NCBI GenBank assembly: GCA_021129535.1 | Contig: JAJOLB010000028.1 | Span: 1-18,909, forward strand | From: Minisyncoccota bacterium | Lineage (GTDB): Bacteria > Patescibacteriota > Minisyncoccia > Phycocordibacterales > UBA1006 | Direction: 5' to 3' | Length of the DNA stretch: 18,909 bases | Part shown: one piece after another, positions 6,571 to 15,000 of the stretch | Layout: every line of letters starts with the position of its first letter | Position numbering within the stretch: position 1 is the first letter of the stretch | Made by a program: the position numbers and the translations under genes | Notes under the pieces: model-generated | Databases searched by the model: none | Seen by the model: the letters and a program-made list of their open reading frames with translations, nothing else | Told to the model about the DNA's origin: nothing

Positions 6571-8358
6571 ATGGAAATGAGAAATATAGCAATTATTGCC
6601 CACGTGGATCACGGGAAAACAACCCTGACAGACGCGATTTTGGAGCAAACAGGAATGGTAGAACGTGGTGTATCCATGGACTCGAACGACTTGGAAAAAG
6701 AACGTGGAATTACTATCTACGCAAAAAATACCTCTGTGGACTACAAAGGTACTAAAATTAACATTCTAGATACACCTGGTCACGCGGACTTTGGTTCAGA
6801 GGTTGAACGTGTATTGCGTTCAATTGATTCTGTTTTGCTAATTGTTGACGCAGCCGAAGGGCCAATGCCACAGACAAAATTTGTTTTAAAAAAATCACTT
6901 GAATTAGGCTTAAAACCAATTCTTGTTTTAAATAAAATTGATAAACCAGCCGCTGATGTTGAAAAATCGGAAGAACAAGTTTATGAATTATTTCTAGACC
7001 TAGGTGCTACTGATGAGCAATTAGATTTCAAAACGGTATTTTCTGTTGGACGTGATGGAGTGGCAAAACGAAATATGGATGACGAAATGAAGGATTTGAC
7101 GCCATTATTGGATATTATTCTAGAATCTGTTCCAAACGTATCAGGAGATAATCTTGTCGCACAAGAATTACAAGGGCAAGTTTTCAACCTGTCGTATGAT
7201 AATTTCTTGGGAAGAATGGGTGTTGCACGAATCTATACGGGAACCATTAAAAAGGGGCAAAATTATTTCTTTAAAACTGAAACAGGAACAGTAAAGGGGA
7301 AAATTGCAAAACTATTCTCATTCAAGGGAATGCAACGTATTGAGGTAGACGAAGCTATCGCAGGTGATATCGTTATGATTGCAGGTATTCCAGATATATT
7401 CATTGGTCAAACAATTTTACCAGAGGATACTGATAATTTATTACCACCAATTAATGTTGATGAGCCAACAATCTCGGTAAATATGTTTGTGAATGATTCA
7501 CCATTTTCTGGTAAATCTGGAAAATATTTAACATCACGACAGATTCTAGACCGACTTGAAAAGGAGCTAGAGATTAACGTTGGGTTAAAAATTGATACAT
7601 CAAACGGTGCAAAATTTAAGGTTTACGGACGTGGAGAATTGCACATTGCTGTGTTGATTGAAAATATGCGAAGAGAAGGGTTCGAATTGGCTATTTCATC
7701 ACCAGAGGCAATCGTCAAGGAAATTGATGGTGTAAAATCTGAGCCATTCGAGGAGTTAACCATTTCTGTACCAGATGAATCGTCAGGTACGGTGATTGCA
7801 AAACTTGGAAAACGAAAAGGTATTATGACGGATATGATGTCAGAAAACGGTGAGACAAAAATGATATTTTCAATACCAACACGTGGTTTGTTGGGATATC
7901 GAAATGAATTTGTTGTTGATACGCGTGGAGAAGGAATTTTAACGTCGGTATTTGATGAATTTAAACCATACGCAGGAGCTGTTTCAAAAACAGAACTAGG
8001 TTCTATGGTTGCTATGGCTACTGGAAAAGCTCTTGGTTTCTCACTAGGAAACTTGCAAGATCGTGGGCAACTTTATATTGCAGCAGGTGAGGAAGTTTAC
8101 GAAGGAATGGTTATTGGTAATAGCTCAAAAGGAGCTGATTTGATGGTAAACCCAACAAAAGGAAAACAATTAACTAATATGCGTGCGTCAGGAACTGACG
8201 AACAAATTAAAATTACACCACCATTAGACCTAACACTTGAACGAGCAATGGGATTGATGAGAAATGATGAATTTTTGGAGGTTACTCCAGATGCTATTCG
8301 GTTGCGAAAAGAATTCTTGAAAGAATCAGATAGAAAACGAGCACCAAAGAATAAGTAA
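6571..8358 (+). CDS. typA: Ribosome-associated translational GTPase TypA/BipA
   Basis: BipA is an EF-G-like GTPase that binds 70S ribosomes and assists 50S assembly, especially under cold or stress. The 595-residue product is close to the usual length. GTPase motifs are G1 AHVDHGKTT (10-18), switch I RGITI (45-49), G3 DTPGH (67-71), G4 NKID (121-124) and a G5-like SVGRDGVA. Beta-barrel domain II follows, then EF-G III/V-like domains with YGRGELHI, and the BipA-specific C-terminal domain with NPTKGKQLTNMRASGTDE. The latter separates it from LepA and EF-G. ATG 6571 matches the -10 spacing, and the second ATG at 6577 is a less likely start. It ends in a basic tail (RKRAPKNK). Monocistronic. Confidence 0.97.
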   Translation: MEMRNIAIIAHVDHGKTTLTDAILEQTGMVERGVSMDSNDLEKERGITIYAKNTSVDYKGTKINILDTPGHADFGSEVERVLRSIDSVLLIVDAAEGPMPQTKFVLKKSLELGLKPILVLNKIDKPAADVEKSEEQVYELFLDLGATDEQLDFKTVFSVGRDGVAKRNMDDEMKDLTPLLDIILESVPNVSGDNLVAQELQGQVFNLSYDNFLGRMGVARIYTGTIKKGQNYFFKTETGTVKGKIAKLFSFKGMQRIEVDEAIAGDIVMIAGIPDIFIGQTILPEDTDNLLPPINVDEPTISVNMFVNDSPFSGKSGKYLTSRQILDRLEKELEINVGLKIDTSNGAKFKVYGRGELHIAVLIENMRREGFELAISSPEAIVKEIDGVKSEPFEELTISVPDESSGTVIAKLGKRKGIMTDMMSENGETKMIFSIPTRGLLGYRNEFVVDTRGEGILTSVFDEFKPYAGAVSKTELGSMVAMATGKALGFSLGNLQDRGQLYIAAGEEVYEGMVIGNSSKGADLMVNPTKGKQLTNMRASGTDEQIKITPPLDLTLERAMGLMRNDEFLEVTPDAIRLRKEFLKESDRKRAPKNK

Positions 8359-8368
8359 CCTATTAAAT

Positions 8369-8392
8369 AAAAAACAGTTAATTCTGTTTTTT
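8369..8392 (+). terminator. Intrinsic terminator after typA
   Basis: AAAAAACAG (8369-8377), a 6-base loop, then CTGTTTTTT (8384-8392). AT pairs extend the stem on both sides. Confidence 0.85.
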
Positions 8393-8401
8393 AATTTTAA
8401 T

Positions 8402-8436
8402 TTGTTTTGTATACTACGTTGGGGTATAATTTTTTT
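8402..8436 (+). promoter_or_regulatory. csoR-like promoter with possible operator
   Basis: TATAAT (8425-8430), six T, then ATG 8437. A -35-like TTGTTT lies at 8402-8407 with a 17-bp spacer. TATAC (8410-8414) and GTATA (8424-8428) form a short inverted repeat overlapping the -10, and GGGGTAT recalls a half-site of CsoR-type operators. Autoregulation is plausible but unproven. Confidence 0.6.
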
Positions 8437-8676
8437 ATGGAAAAAAAAATACAAAATAGATTAAAACGTGTTGAGGGTCAGGTTCGTGGCGTTGGGTCTA
8501 TGGTGGATCGTGGTGAATATTACACAAATATTATTACACAAATATCAGCTATTAAATCAGCCCTCGTTTCTGTTGAAAATATTTTAATAGAGAATCACCT
8601 TGAATCTCAGACAAATAAGACTCTTGATGAGAAAACGAAACTAGAAATCATGAAAATCTTTAATAAGCGAAAGTAA
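8437..8676 (+). CDS. CsoR/FrmR-family transcriptional regulator lacking all cysteines
   Basis: The product is a 79-residue all-helical protein of the DUF156 (CsoR/RcnR/FrmR) family, which usually form tetramers and release DNA on binding copper, nickel or a reactive electrophile. The N-terminal RLKRVEGQVRGV and central TQISAIKSAL are diagnostic. The usual ligands are not all present. The Cys corresponding to Cys36 of M. tuberculosis CsoR is Y29, the one matching Cys65 is Q58, and only the His (H54 in ENHLES) is kept. The protein contains no cysteine at all, so copper, persulfide or formaldehyde sensing through the known chemistry is ruled out. It either senses something else or acts constitutively. 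The frame is open upstream to a TTG at 8407, but ATG 8437 fits the -10. It lies just before the dsbA-like gene, a possible target. Confidence 0.88.
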   Translation: MEKKIQNRLKRVEGQVRGVGSMVDRGEYYTNIITQISAIKSALVSVENILIENHLESQTNKTLDEKTKLEIMKIFNKRK

Positions 8677-8745
8677 ACTAAACTTGCCTATTTGTGAAAA
8701 ATAATACTAACTGTTATACTGTCGTTACTGTATTATTAACATAAT

Positions 8746-8757
8746 TATTATTAAAAA
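8746..8757 (+). promoter_or_regulatory. dsbA-like promoter -10, leaderless spacing
   Basis: TATTAT (8746-8751), then TAAAAA and ATG 8758, a 6-base gap. A second candidate, TATACT, lies at 8715-8720 and would give a leader of about 30 bases without a Shine-Dalgarno sequence. Read-through from the csoR-like gene is also possible because I see no terminator in 8677-8745. Confidence 0.45.
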
Positions 8758-9504
8758 ATGAAAGAAAATAAATTATTGATAGTGATTCTTGCAGCAGCAA
8801 TCTTGATTGCAGGATCACTTGTATTTTTAGGATTAAGAATGGATGGCGGTAGTTCACAAAAACCATTTGCAGAACAATTAAAAGAATATGAAGCTGCTCA
8901 GCAACAAGCTCAATTAGATGCCCAAGCAGAAGCTGTAAAAGCACAAGAAGCAAAAGCAAAGAATGTACCAGAACTTACAGATGCTGATCATATAAATGGT
9001 AATCCAGATGCTCTTGTTACTATTTTTGAATATTCAGATTTCGAATGTCCGTTCTGTAAACGGTTTTATCAAACTCCTGATCAATTGGTTAAAAACAATG
9101 AAGGAAAAGTAAACGCAACATATCGTCATTTCCCATTGGGATTTCATGATCCACTAGCAACAACACAAGCTATCGCATCTGAATGTGCGGCTGATCAAGG
9201 AAAATTTTGGGAATATCATGACTTAGTATTTGAAACAACTAATTCAAATATGGGAATGGAAGTCTCAGAGCTCTATGTTATTGCTAAAAAAGTTGGATTA
9301 AATGCAGGAACATTTAAAACATGCCTAGATTCACGAAAACATTTAGATAAAATAAAAGCTGACATGGAAGGAGGAGCTGCATCAGGGGTGACAGGAACAC
9401 CAGGTTCTATTATTAAAAACAATAAAACAGGTGAAGTTAGATTTATTTCAGGAGCATACCCAATTGAGTCATTGCAGGCTGCTATTGATGAACTTTTATC
9501 ATAA
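8758..9504 (+). CDS. Membrane-anchored DsbA-like thiol:disulfide oxidoreductase
   Basis: This is an extracytoplasmic thioredoxin-fold enzyme predicted to form or rearrange disulfides in exported proteins. The 248-residue product has an N-terminal membrane anchor (about 6-26) and no cleavable signal. An Ala/Gln/Glu-rich helical spacer (about 37-70) is followed by a DsbA_2/DsbG-type domain. The active site is C97-P-F-C100 in FECPFCKRF, and the cis-Pro loop is TGTPG (P215). Two further cysteines, C143 and C189, could form a second, structural disulfide. FEYSDFECPFCK is typical of the DsbA-like proteins of Gram-positive and CPR bacteria. It lies between a CsoR-like regulator and a CxxC membrane protein that may recycle it. 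It is followed by a terminator. Confidence 0.93.
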   Translation: MKENKLLIVILAAAILIAGSLVFLGLRMDGGSSQKPFAEQLKEYEAAQQQAQLDAQAEAVKAQEAKAKNVPELTDADHINGNPDALVTIFEYSDFECPFCKRFYQTPDQLVKNNEGKVNATYRHFPLGFHDPLATTQAIASECAADQGKFWEYHDLVFETTNSNMGMEVSELYVIAKKVGLNAGTFKTCLDSRKHLDKIKADMEGGAASGVTGTPGSIIKNNKTGEVRFISGAYPIESLQAAIDELLS

Positions 9505-9516
9505 TAAGAAAAACAT

Positions 9517-9537
9517 AAAAACACTTTGGTGTTTTTT
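9517..9537 (+). terminator. Intrinsic terminator after the dsbA-like gene
   Basis: AAAAACAC (9517-9524), loop TTTG, then GTGTTTTT (9529-9536) and one more T. The next -10 begins 18 bases further on. Confidence 0.8.
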
Positions 9538-9555
9538 CTTTACTATTTTTTCTGT

Positions 9556-9567
9556 TATAATTATTTC
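9556..9567 (+). promoter_or_regulatory. 4-TM gene promoter, extended -10, leaderless spacing
   Basis: TGT-TATAAT has its hexamer at 9556-9561, then TATTTC and ATG 9568, a 6-base gap. An open frame running upstream to 9526 would include the promoter and is rejected. Confidence 0.75.
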
Positions 9568-10104
9568 ATGAAAAAAATCTTTATATCAATAATTAAAAAA
9601 CCTAAAAATATTATTTTTTTAGTAACTATAACTGCGTTAATTTTTATATTACTTCGACTTTTGCCAACTTATGAAATATTAAAAAACTTCTATGCGTTGC
9701 CTAATATTACGTTTAGTAGAAAATTAGAGGTCTTCTACCAATATATTTTTGAGCCATTTTTTAGAGGAACATTTCAAGAAAAATTTTCGACTATAATATT
9801 ATCAATATTAACATCTTTAAATATCTTATTGTTTATTATTTTTGCAAAACGTCAGGGAAAAATTTTATCAGGAAAGGGGTTCTTTGCCAGTCTTTCTGGA
9901 ATGTTCCTAGGTCTATTTGGTGTTGGTTGTATCTCTTGTGGAGCCTTTGTGTTGGCTCCTGTAATTACATTTTTAGGTCTTGGTACTTATACAGGTAAAT
10001 TTATCGAGCATGCAGGACTTATCTCGAATATTGGAATAGCTTTAGTTATTATCTCTATACTTTATCTTTTAAAACAAATCTCAAAACCACTTATCTGTAA
10101 ATAA
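9568..10104 (+). CDS. Four-helix membrane protein with intramembrane CxxC, function unknown
   Basis: I do not recognise this 178-residue family with certainty. About four hydrophobic helices are visible: roughly 14-32, 73-93, 108-137 and 149-170. A basic start (MKKIFISIIKKPK) suggests a cytoplasmic N-terminus. The third helix carries GVGCISCGAF with C121 and C124, and a single C177 lies near the C-terminus. An intramembrane or interfacial CxxC in a small four-helix protein next to a DsbA-like enzyme suggests a DsbB- or VKOR-like role in re-oxidising it. However, the second cysteine pair that DsbB and VKOR have is not visible, and no quinone-site signature can be named. A thiol-dependent metal or heme transporter is an alternative. 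It has its own promoter and terminator. The function is inferred from neighbours only. Confidence 0.8.
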   Translation: MKKIFISIIKKPKNIIFLVTITALIFILLRLLPTYEILKNFYALPNITFSRKLEVFYQYIFEPFFRGTFQEKFSTIILSILTSLNILLFIIFAKRQGKILSGKGFFASLSGMFLGLFGVGCISCGAFVLAPVITFLGLGTYTGKFIEHAGLISNIGIALVIISILYLLKQISKPLICK

Positions 10105-10130
10105 AACCATAAACTAAATTTATGGTTTTT
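10103..10130 (+). terminator. Intrinsic terminator after the 4-TM gene
   Basis: AAAACCATAAA (10103-10113), loop CTAAA, then TTTATGGTTTT (10119-10129). The left arm begins inside the stop codon of the gene. Confidence 0.85.
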
Positions 10131-10132
10131 GT

Positions 10133-10170
10133 TTGCAATATAAACTATCTTGTTTATACTACAAACTATT
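10133..10170 (+). promoter_or_regulatory. marR-RND operon promoter with palindromic operator
   Basis: The -35 TTGCAA (10133-10138), a 16-bp spacer and the -10 TATACT (10155-10160) lead to ATG 10171. The 10-base gap implies a leader of only about 3 bases. A perfect inverted repeat, TATAAAC (10139-10145), six bases, then GTTTATA (10152-10158), fills the spacer and overlaps the -10. This 20-bp site has the size and placement expected of a MarR-dimer operator, so negative autoregulation of the operon is likely. Confidence 0.7.
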
Positions 10171-10614
10171 ATGAAAATGAACAATAATTATAAGGTATTC
10201 CATAAAATATTTCATATATCGTATATATTAGGGCTTGATTTCAAGAATTTTGCCGCTGATTTTGAGCTTAGTGAAATGGAGGCAAAATTTATGTTTTGCA
10301 TTGGAGATGGCAATAGAAAAATATCTGATTTGATATGTTTTTTTAAAAAACATAAATCAACTATTACCCAAAAAATTAATGCACTGGAAGGTAAAAAATA
10401 TATTAAAATTGAAAATTCTTCTCATGACAAACGCGAAAGAAAAGTTACCTTAACAAAAAAAGGGGAACTGATTCATCAAAAAATGCTTAAAGTTAAAGGG
10501 GAATATAGAAAAAAAGTATTTAAAAATCTCACTAAAAAAGATGAAAATCAATTATTGGAATTATTGGAAAAAATAAATCTAAAAAAGAAACATGAAAAAA
10601 TTTGTAAAAAATAA
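10171..10614 (+). CDS. MarR-family winged-helix transcriptional regulator
   Basis: The product is a 147-residue DNA-binding protein predicted to act as a dimeric repressor released by a small ligand, typically a toxic compound exported by the neighbouring pump. The winged-helix core is visible. A helix at FELSEMEAKFMFCIG is followed by the recognition segment KHKSTITQKINALEGKKYIKIE, with the family-typical S-T-I/V-T-x-K-I. The wing carries D-K-R-E-R-K-V-x-L-T-x-K-G, the most diagnostic stretch. A long C-terminal helix serves dimerisation. The frame is open to a TTG at 10150, inside the promoter; ATG 10171 is the sensible start. The last 23 bases overlap the adaptor gene in another frame, so the two are co-transcribed and probably translationally coupled. 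A palindrome over its promoter supports autoregulation. Confidence 0.9.
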   Translation: MKMNNNYKVFHKIFHISYILGLDFKNFAADFELSEMEAKFMFCIGDGNRKISDLICFFKKHKSTITQKINALEGKKYIKIENSSHDKRERKVTLTKKGELIHQKMLKVKGEYRKKVFKNLTKKDENQLLELLEKINLKKKHEKICKK

Positions 10615-12058
10615 TAAAAAGAAAATAGTTATTGGGTTAGTTGTGCTTGCTGTTATGTATAAAATAGCAATAGGATTAAAATCTGAGATACCAGAACCTC
10701 AAACTGCTGAACAATTAGTTGTAGATATTTTTACAATAAACGAGCACAAAACAAAATCCCTAGAAACATTATGTTCTGTTAATGCATCATCTGACATAGC
10801 AGTTATCCCAGAGTCATCAGGGAAGGTAAAATCCGTTTTTGTGAAAGACGGTTCTGTTGTTAAAAAAGGTCAAAAACTTTTCTCTATGGAAAATATCCAA
10901 CAACAAGTCACCGTTGGAAACGCAAAGGTTTCTGTAAAATCAGCAGAGCTCGCACTGTCTGATTTATTGAAAAAAAATGATGCATCATCAAAAAATTCAA
11001 TATTGAATCAGACAATATCTCAACAAAAAACATTTGTTGAAAATGCACGAAATGCGTATTTGAATCATGATCTTACTGCCTATCCAGAGGATTTTGATGA
11101 AACATCTGGTGCACCAATTATTTCAGGAAATTATACATGCGACAATGAAGGAGTGTATAATCTTGATATTTATGGTTCAGCTGCTGACTCTGGTGCCTCA
11201 GTGCGTTTGTCAGGGCTTGAAACTGGACGATTTAGTGTCTCTACAGACTATGCTGTTCCTATGGGTAATTGTGGCTTAGAAATTTCATTCCCAAGTAATT
11301 TCAAAAAAAATAAAATATGGACAATTGCTATACCTAATATACGTAGTTCATCACATTTTGCTTCAAAAAAAACTTATGAAGCTGCTTTATCAGGAAAAGA
11401 TATTAATATTAATAGAATAGAAATATCTCCGGAACAAATCTCTCGTGCACGAGCACAAGTTTCACAAGCTCGATTACAATTGAGCTCAGCATATGATATG
11501 TTATCAAAAACAGTCGTGCGCGCAGCAGTTTCTGGAACATTATCAGGGTTTAATGTAAACAATGGTGATTTTACGACTGCATTCTCTGAAATTGCAAGAA
11601 TTAAATCCGTTGGTGATTTAGAGTTAGTTAGCTATATAAATGCAGATGAAAGGGATTATATTTTTGTGGGCAACAAGGCTTACCTAGAAGGCAGTGAAAT
11701 TACAGTAACTGAAGTTTCTCCAACGATTGATACCCAAACAAAAAAAATAAAAATAACGCTTGATGTTGGTCAAGAAAATAATCTTGTAGAAGGAACAGAA
11801 GTATCTTGTCATATTGATAGAGTCTTTAGCGACAATGATATTGCAGAAAAAGATGGAAAAGTCATTCCTCTCTCAGCCATATCAATTATTGGTCAGAATT
11901 CATATGTTTTTGAAATTATTGAAAACAAGGCTTATAAAAAAATAGTAGAGGTTGGGGCTTTGCTTGGTCAAGATGTTATTGTTTATGGATTGGAGTCTGA
12001 AATTATTATTCGTGATGCACGGGCCGTGCGTGATGGTCAGGAATTAATTTTGAAATAA
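10592..12058 (+). CDS. RND efflux adaptor (HlyD/membrane-fusion family) with inserted domain
   Basis: This 488-residue periplasmic-adaptor-type protein should couple the following RND pump to the outside. It has an N-terminal anchor (about 11-28). The first lipoyl half is IPESSGKVKSVFVKDGSVVKKGQ (about 72-94, V-x-x-G-x-V-K-K-G-Q). A helix (about 108-158) follows, then an insert (about 163-258) rich in beta-type sequence with C183 and C227. The returning helix is about 279-306, and the second lipoyl half is VVRAAVSGTLSGFNVNNGD (about 308-326). Beta-barrel and membrane-proximal domains run to the end. In TolC-type systems the helical hairpin tip docks to an outer-membrane channel. Here that position holds the insert, and no TolC-like gene is in the window. 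The start at 10592 lies inside marR. No Shine-Dalgarno sequence precedes it. Confidence 0.9.
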   Translation: MKKFVKNNKKKIVIGLVVLAVMYKIAIGLKSEIPEPQTAEQLVVDIFTINEHKTKSLETLCSVNASSDIAVIPESSGKVKSVFVKDGSVVKKGQKLFSMENIQQQVTVGNAKVSVKSAELALSDLLKKNDASSKNSILNQTISQQKTFVENARNAYLNHDLTAYPEDFDETSGAPIISGNYTCDNEGVYNLDIYGSAADSGASVRLSGLETGRFSVSTDYAVPMGNCGLEISFPSNFKKNKIWTIAIPNIRSSSHFASKKTYEAALSGKDININRIEISPEQISRARAQVSQARLQLSSAYDMLSKTVVRAAVSGTLSGFNVNNGDFTTAFSEIARIKSVGDLELVSYINADERDYIFVGNKAYLEGSEITVTEVSPTIDTQTKKIKITLDVGQENNLVEGTEVSCHIDRVFSDNDIAEKDGKVIPLSAISIIGQNSYVFEIIENKAYKKIVEVGALLGQDVIVYGLESEIIIRDARAVRDGQELILK

Positions 12059-12063
12059 ATAAT

Positions 12064-15000
12064 ATGTATTTTTTAAAAAATAAAATATTCACCTATTTTC
12101 TCCTTCTTTTGTCGCTTATTGTTGGTGGGTATATGATGAACATAACACCAAAGGAGCTCTACCCAGAGATTAAAATACCTGTAGTTATTGTTTCAACACC
12201 ATATCCAGGTGCATCTGCCCGTGATGTCGAGGATTCTGTGACTAATAAACTAGAAAGCTCACTTGTTGGAGGCTTAAAAAATGTAAAAGAAATTACATCC
12301 AGCTCAGCAGAAGGTTTTTCATCAATAGTTATTGAGTTTGAAGACTCTGTTGAGATTACCGAAGCATTGATTGACGTTCAGGATAGGGTGGACGAGAAGA
12401 AATCAGAACTACCAACTGACGCACTAGAACCAATTATTAAAAAGGTTAATTTTTCTGATCAACCTATTTTTTCTGTGGGACTTTCATCTACGGAGGCCTA
12501 TAATCAGCTTTATAAAAAATCAGAAGAAATTAAAGATATTCTATTAGCTATTTCAGGTGTCTCGTCTGTTGATATTAGTGGGATTCCAGATCGAGAAATT
12601 TCGGTTTTATTAAATCCTGAAAAGTTATCACAATTTAATATTGATCCAAACCAGGTTGTTGCAGCTATTCGTTCCTCAGAACGAACTTTTCCTGCTGGTT
12701 CAATATTTCTAGATGAACGTGAATATCGTATCGGTTATGATTCAGGTATTGATACAGCTAGTGACTTAAATTCTGTTGTTGTACGTACGCAGAGCGATGG
12801 AAATAATATTTACGTGAGAGACCTTGTTATGTTTATTGAAGATGGAGTTGCTACCTATAATACAAAATCAAGAGTCAGTACTGATGGAGGTGATCTTACT
12901 CAACAGGCTGTTATTTTTGATATCAAAAAACAAGAAGGTGGAAATATCATTGATTTAACAAATAATATTAAAAATGCTCTAAGTAAATACAAAGAAGATA
13001 GACCAAATGAAGTTATTGATTTTGTGATTATTTTTGATGCAGGTCGCGATATTGATGTTAGTTTAGGTGAACTTGTTGGTAGTGGAATGCAGACTGTTGC
13101 ATTGATTTTGATAGTTATGGGCTTAATGGTTGGATTGCGTGAATCTATTATTGCGGCTACTGCTATTCCGTTGTCATTTTTGCTAACATTTATTGGTATG
13201 AAGTTTGCTGGTATCAGTATTAACTTTGTAAGTCTCTTTTCTTTAATTTTGGTTATTGGAATATTGATTGATTCAGCTATTGTTATTGTTGAAGGGATTC
13301 ATGACTTTATGTCTGATGGCAATACATTTTTCGATGCAGCATCTAAAACACTTGCAGAGTTTTCAAAGCCTCTGTTTGCCGGTGTATTAACGACGATTTC
13401 AATTTTTGTGCCTTTGATGACACTGTCTGGAACTCTTGGTCAGTTTATTGGCGGGATTCCGCGTGTGATTAATATTGTACTTATCATGTCATTAGTTGTT
13501 GCATTGATATTTATTCCAGCCATTGCTGGTATTATGTATAGGTTCAAAATAAATGATCCAAAATGGCTTAGTGATAGACGTAACAAATTTTTCAATTTTG
13601 TTGAAAATTGGTATCATGATTTCTTGGAAAAATTGGTGCGTAACTCACGACATAAACGTCGTATTGTTTGGGGTATTCTTGCTCTTTTAATCTCTGCATT
13701 TATGTTGATTGGATTTGGTTTAATTCAGTCAGAATTTTTTCCACCAGATGAACTTGATAAAGCTTTTATCAACATAGAATTGAAACAAGGAACAAGTCTT
13801 GATAAAACAAATAGAATAATTTCTGAAGTAGAGAAAATTATTGCAAAACAGAATCACGTCACAGCATTTACAACAACAGCAGGTTCTGAAAATGTTTTTG
13901 TTGGTAATATGAGGGGAGATCCTCATTATGCAAATATTGTTGTAAATATTGATGAAAAAGAAAATGGACCACAAGTTTCCATTGACCTGAGAGAAGCTCT
14001 ATCTGTAATAGACGATTACAAGGTTCAGGTCCTGATTCCGGAATCAGGACCTCCTGTTGGCGCACCTGTTCAAATTAAGTTAACTGGAAACGATTGGGAT
14101 TCTATTAATATTGCAGCAGAATCTGTTGCTGAGCTTGTTCGATCAATTCCTGGAGCCCGAAATGTTGAATCTGGCGTTGATGTTGGTTTAACCGAGATCA
14201 AACTCCATGTTATTCGTGATAGGTTGGCAGAATATAACTTAACAGCATTAGATGTCTCATCATTGTTGCGAACAACTATTTATGGAACCGAGGCAACGAC
14301 CTTGCAGCTTGATGATGGTGATGTTGATGTGGTGGTGAAGGTTGCTTTGAATACAGAAACAAGAACACACAGAAATAGTAACCATATAAATTATGATCAG
14401 ATAAAAAATATTCCCATACAAACTTTAAAAGGAGAAGTTTTATTAGGTTATTTTGTTCAGGAAAAAATTGAACAGGCAACATCAGTTGCAACCCATATTG
14501 ATGGTCATAAAAATAGAACGGTTACGTCTTATGTCAAAGATGGATTTTTGCCAACAAATATTGTTACAAAATTTAATGAAAAAATTGTCGATATTTCATT
14601 ACCAGATGGAGTTGAATACTCGCTCGCTGGTGCGACCGATGAAAATGATAAAGCCTCGGGTGAATTGATGGCGTCATTGCTTCTAGGGCTGTTGATGATA
14701 TTCGGGGTTCTTATTTGGCAGTTTGGTTCATTACGTGACGTATTATTTATTGTGTCAGTTATTCCTCTTGGTTTGATTGGTGTGTTGTGGGGATTGTTCT
14801 TGTTCGATATGACACTGTCGTTTACAGCGATGCTTGGGTTTATTGCCCTGGTTGGTGTGGTAGTGAATGATTCTATTATTTTGGTTGATGTCATGAACAA
14901 GATTCGTGTTCGTGAACCGCAACTGTCGAAGAAAGGGGTTGTGGTAAAAGGTGCAGGAATGCGTCTACGGCCAGTGCTACTGACAACAGTGACAACTGTT

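Noticed and set aside
8407..8436. TTG at 8407 as start of the csoR-like gene
   Set aside because: The added residues are encoded by the promoter itself; ATG 8437 begins the conserved family sequence.
13868..14065. Minus-strand frames within the RND gene
   Set aside because: Low-complexity shadows opposite a well-supported gene; several other antisense frames (for example 14529-14900) were dismissed for the same reason.
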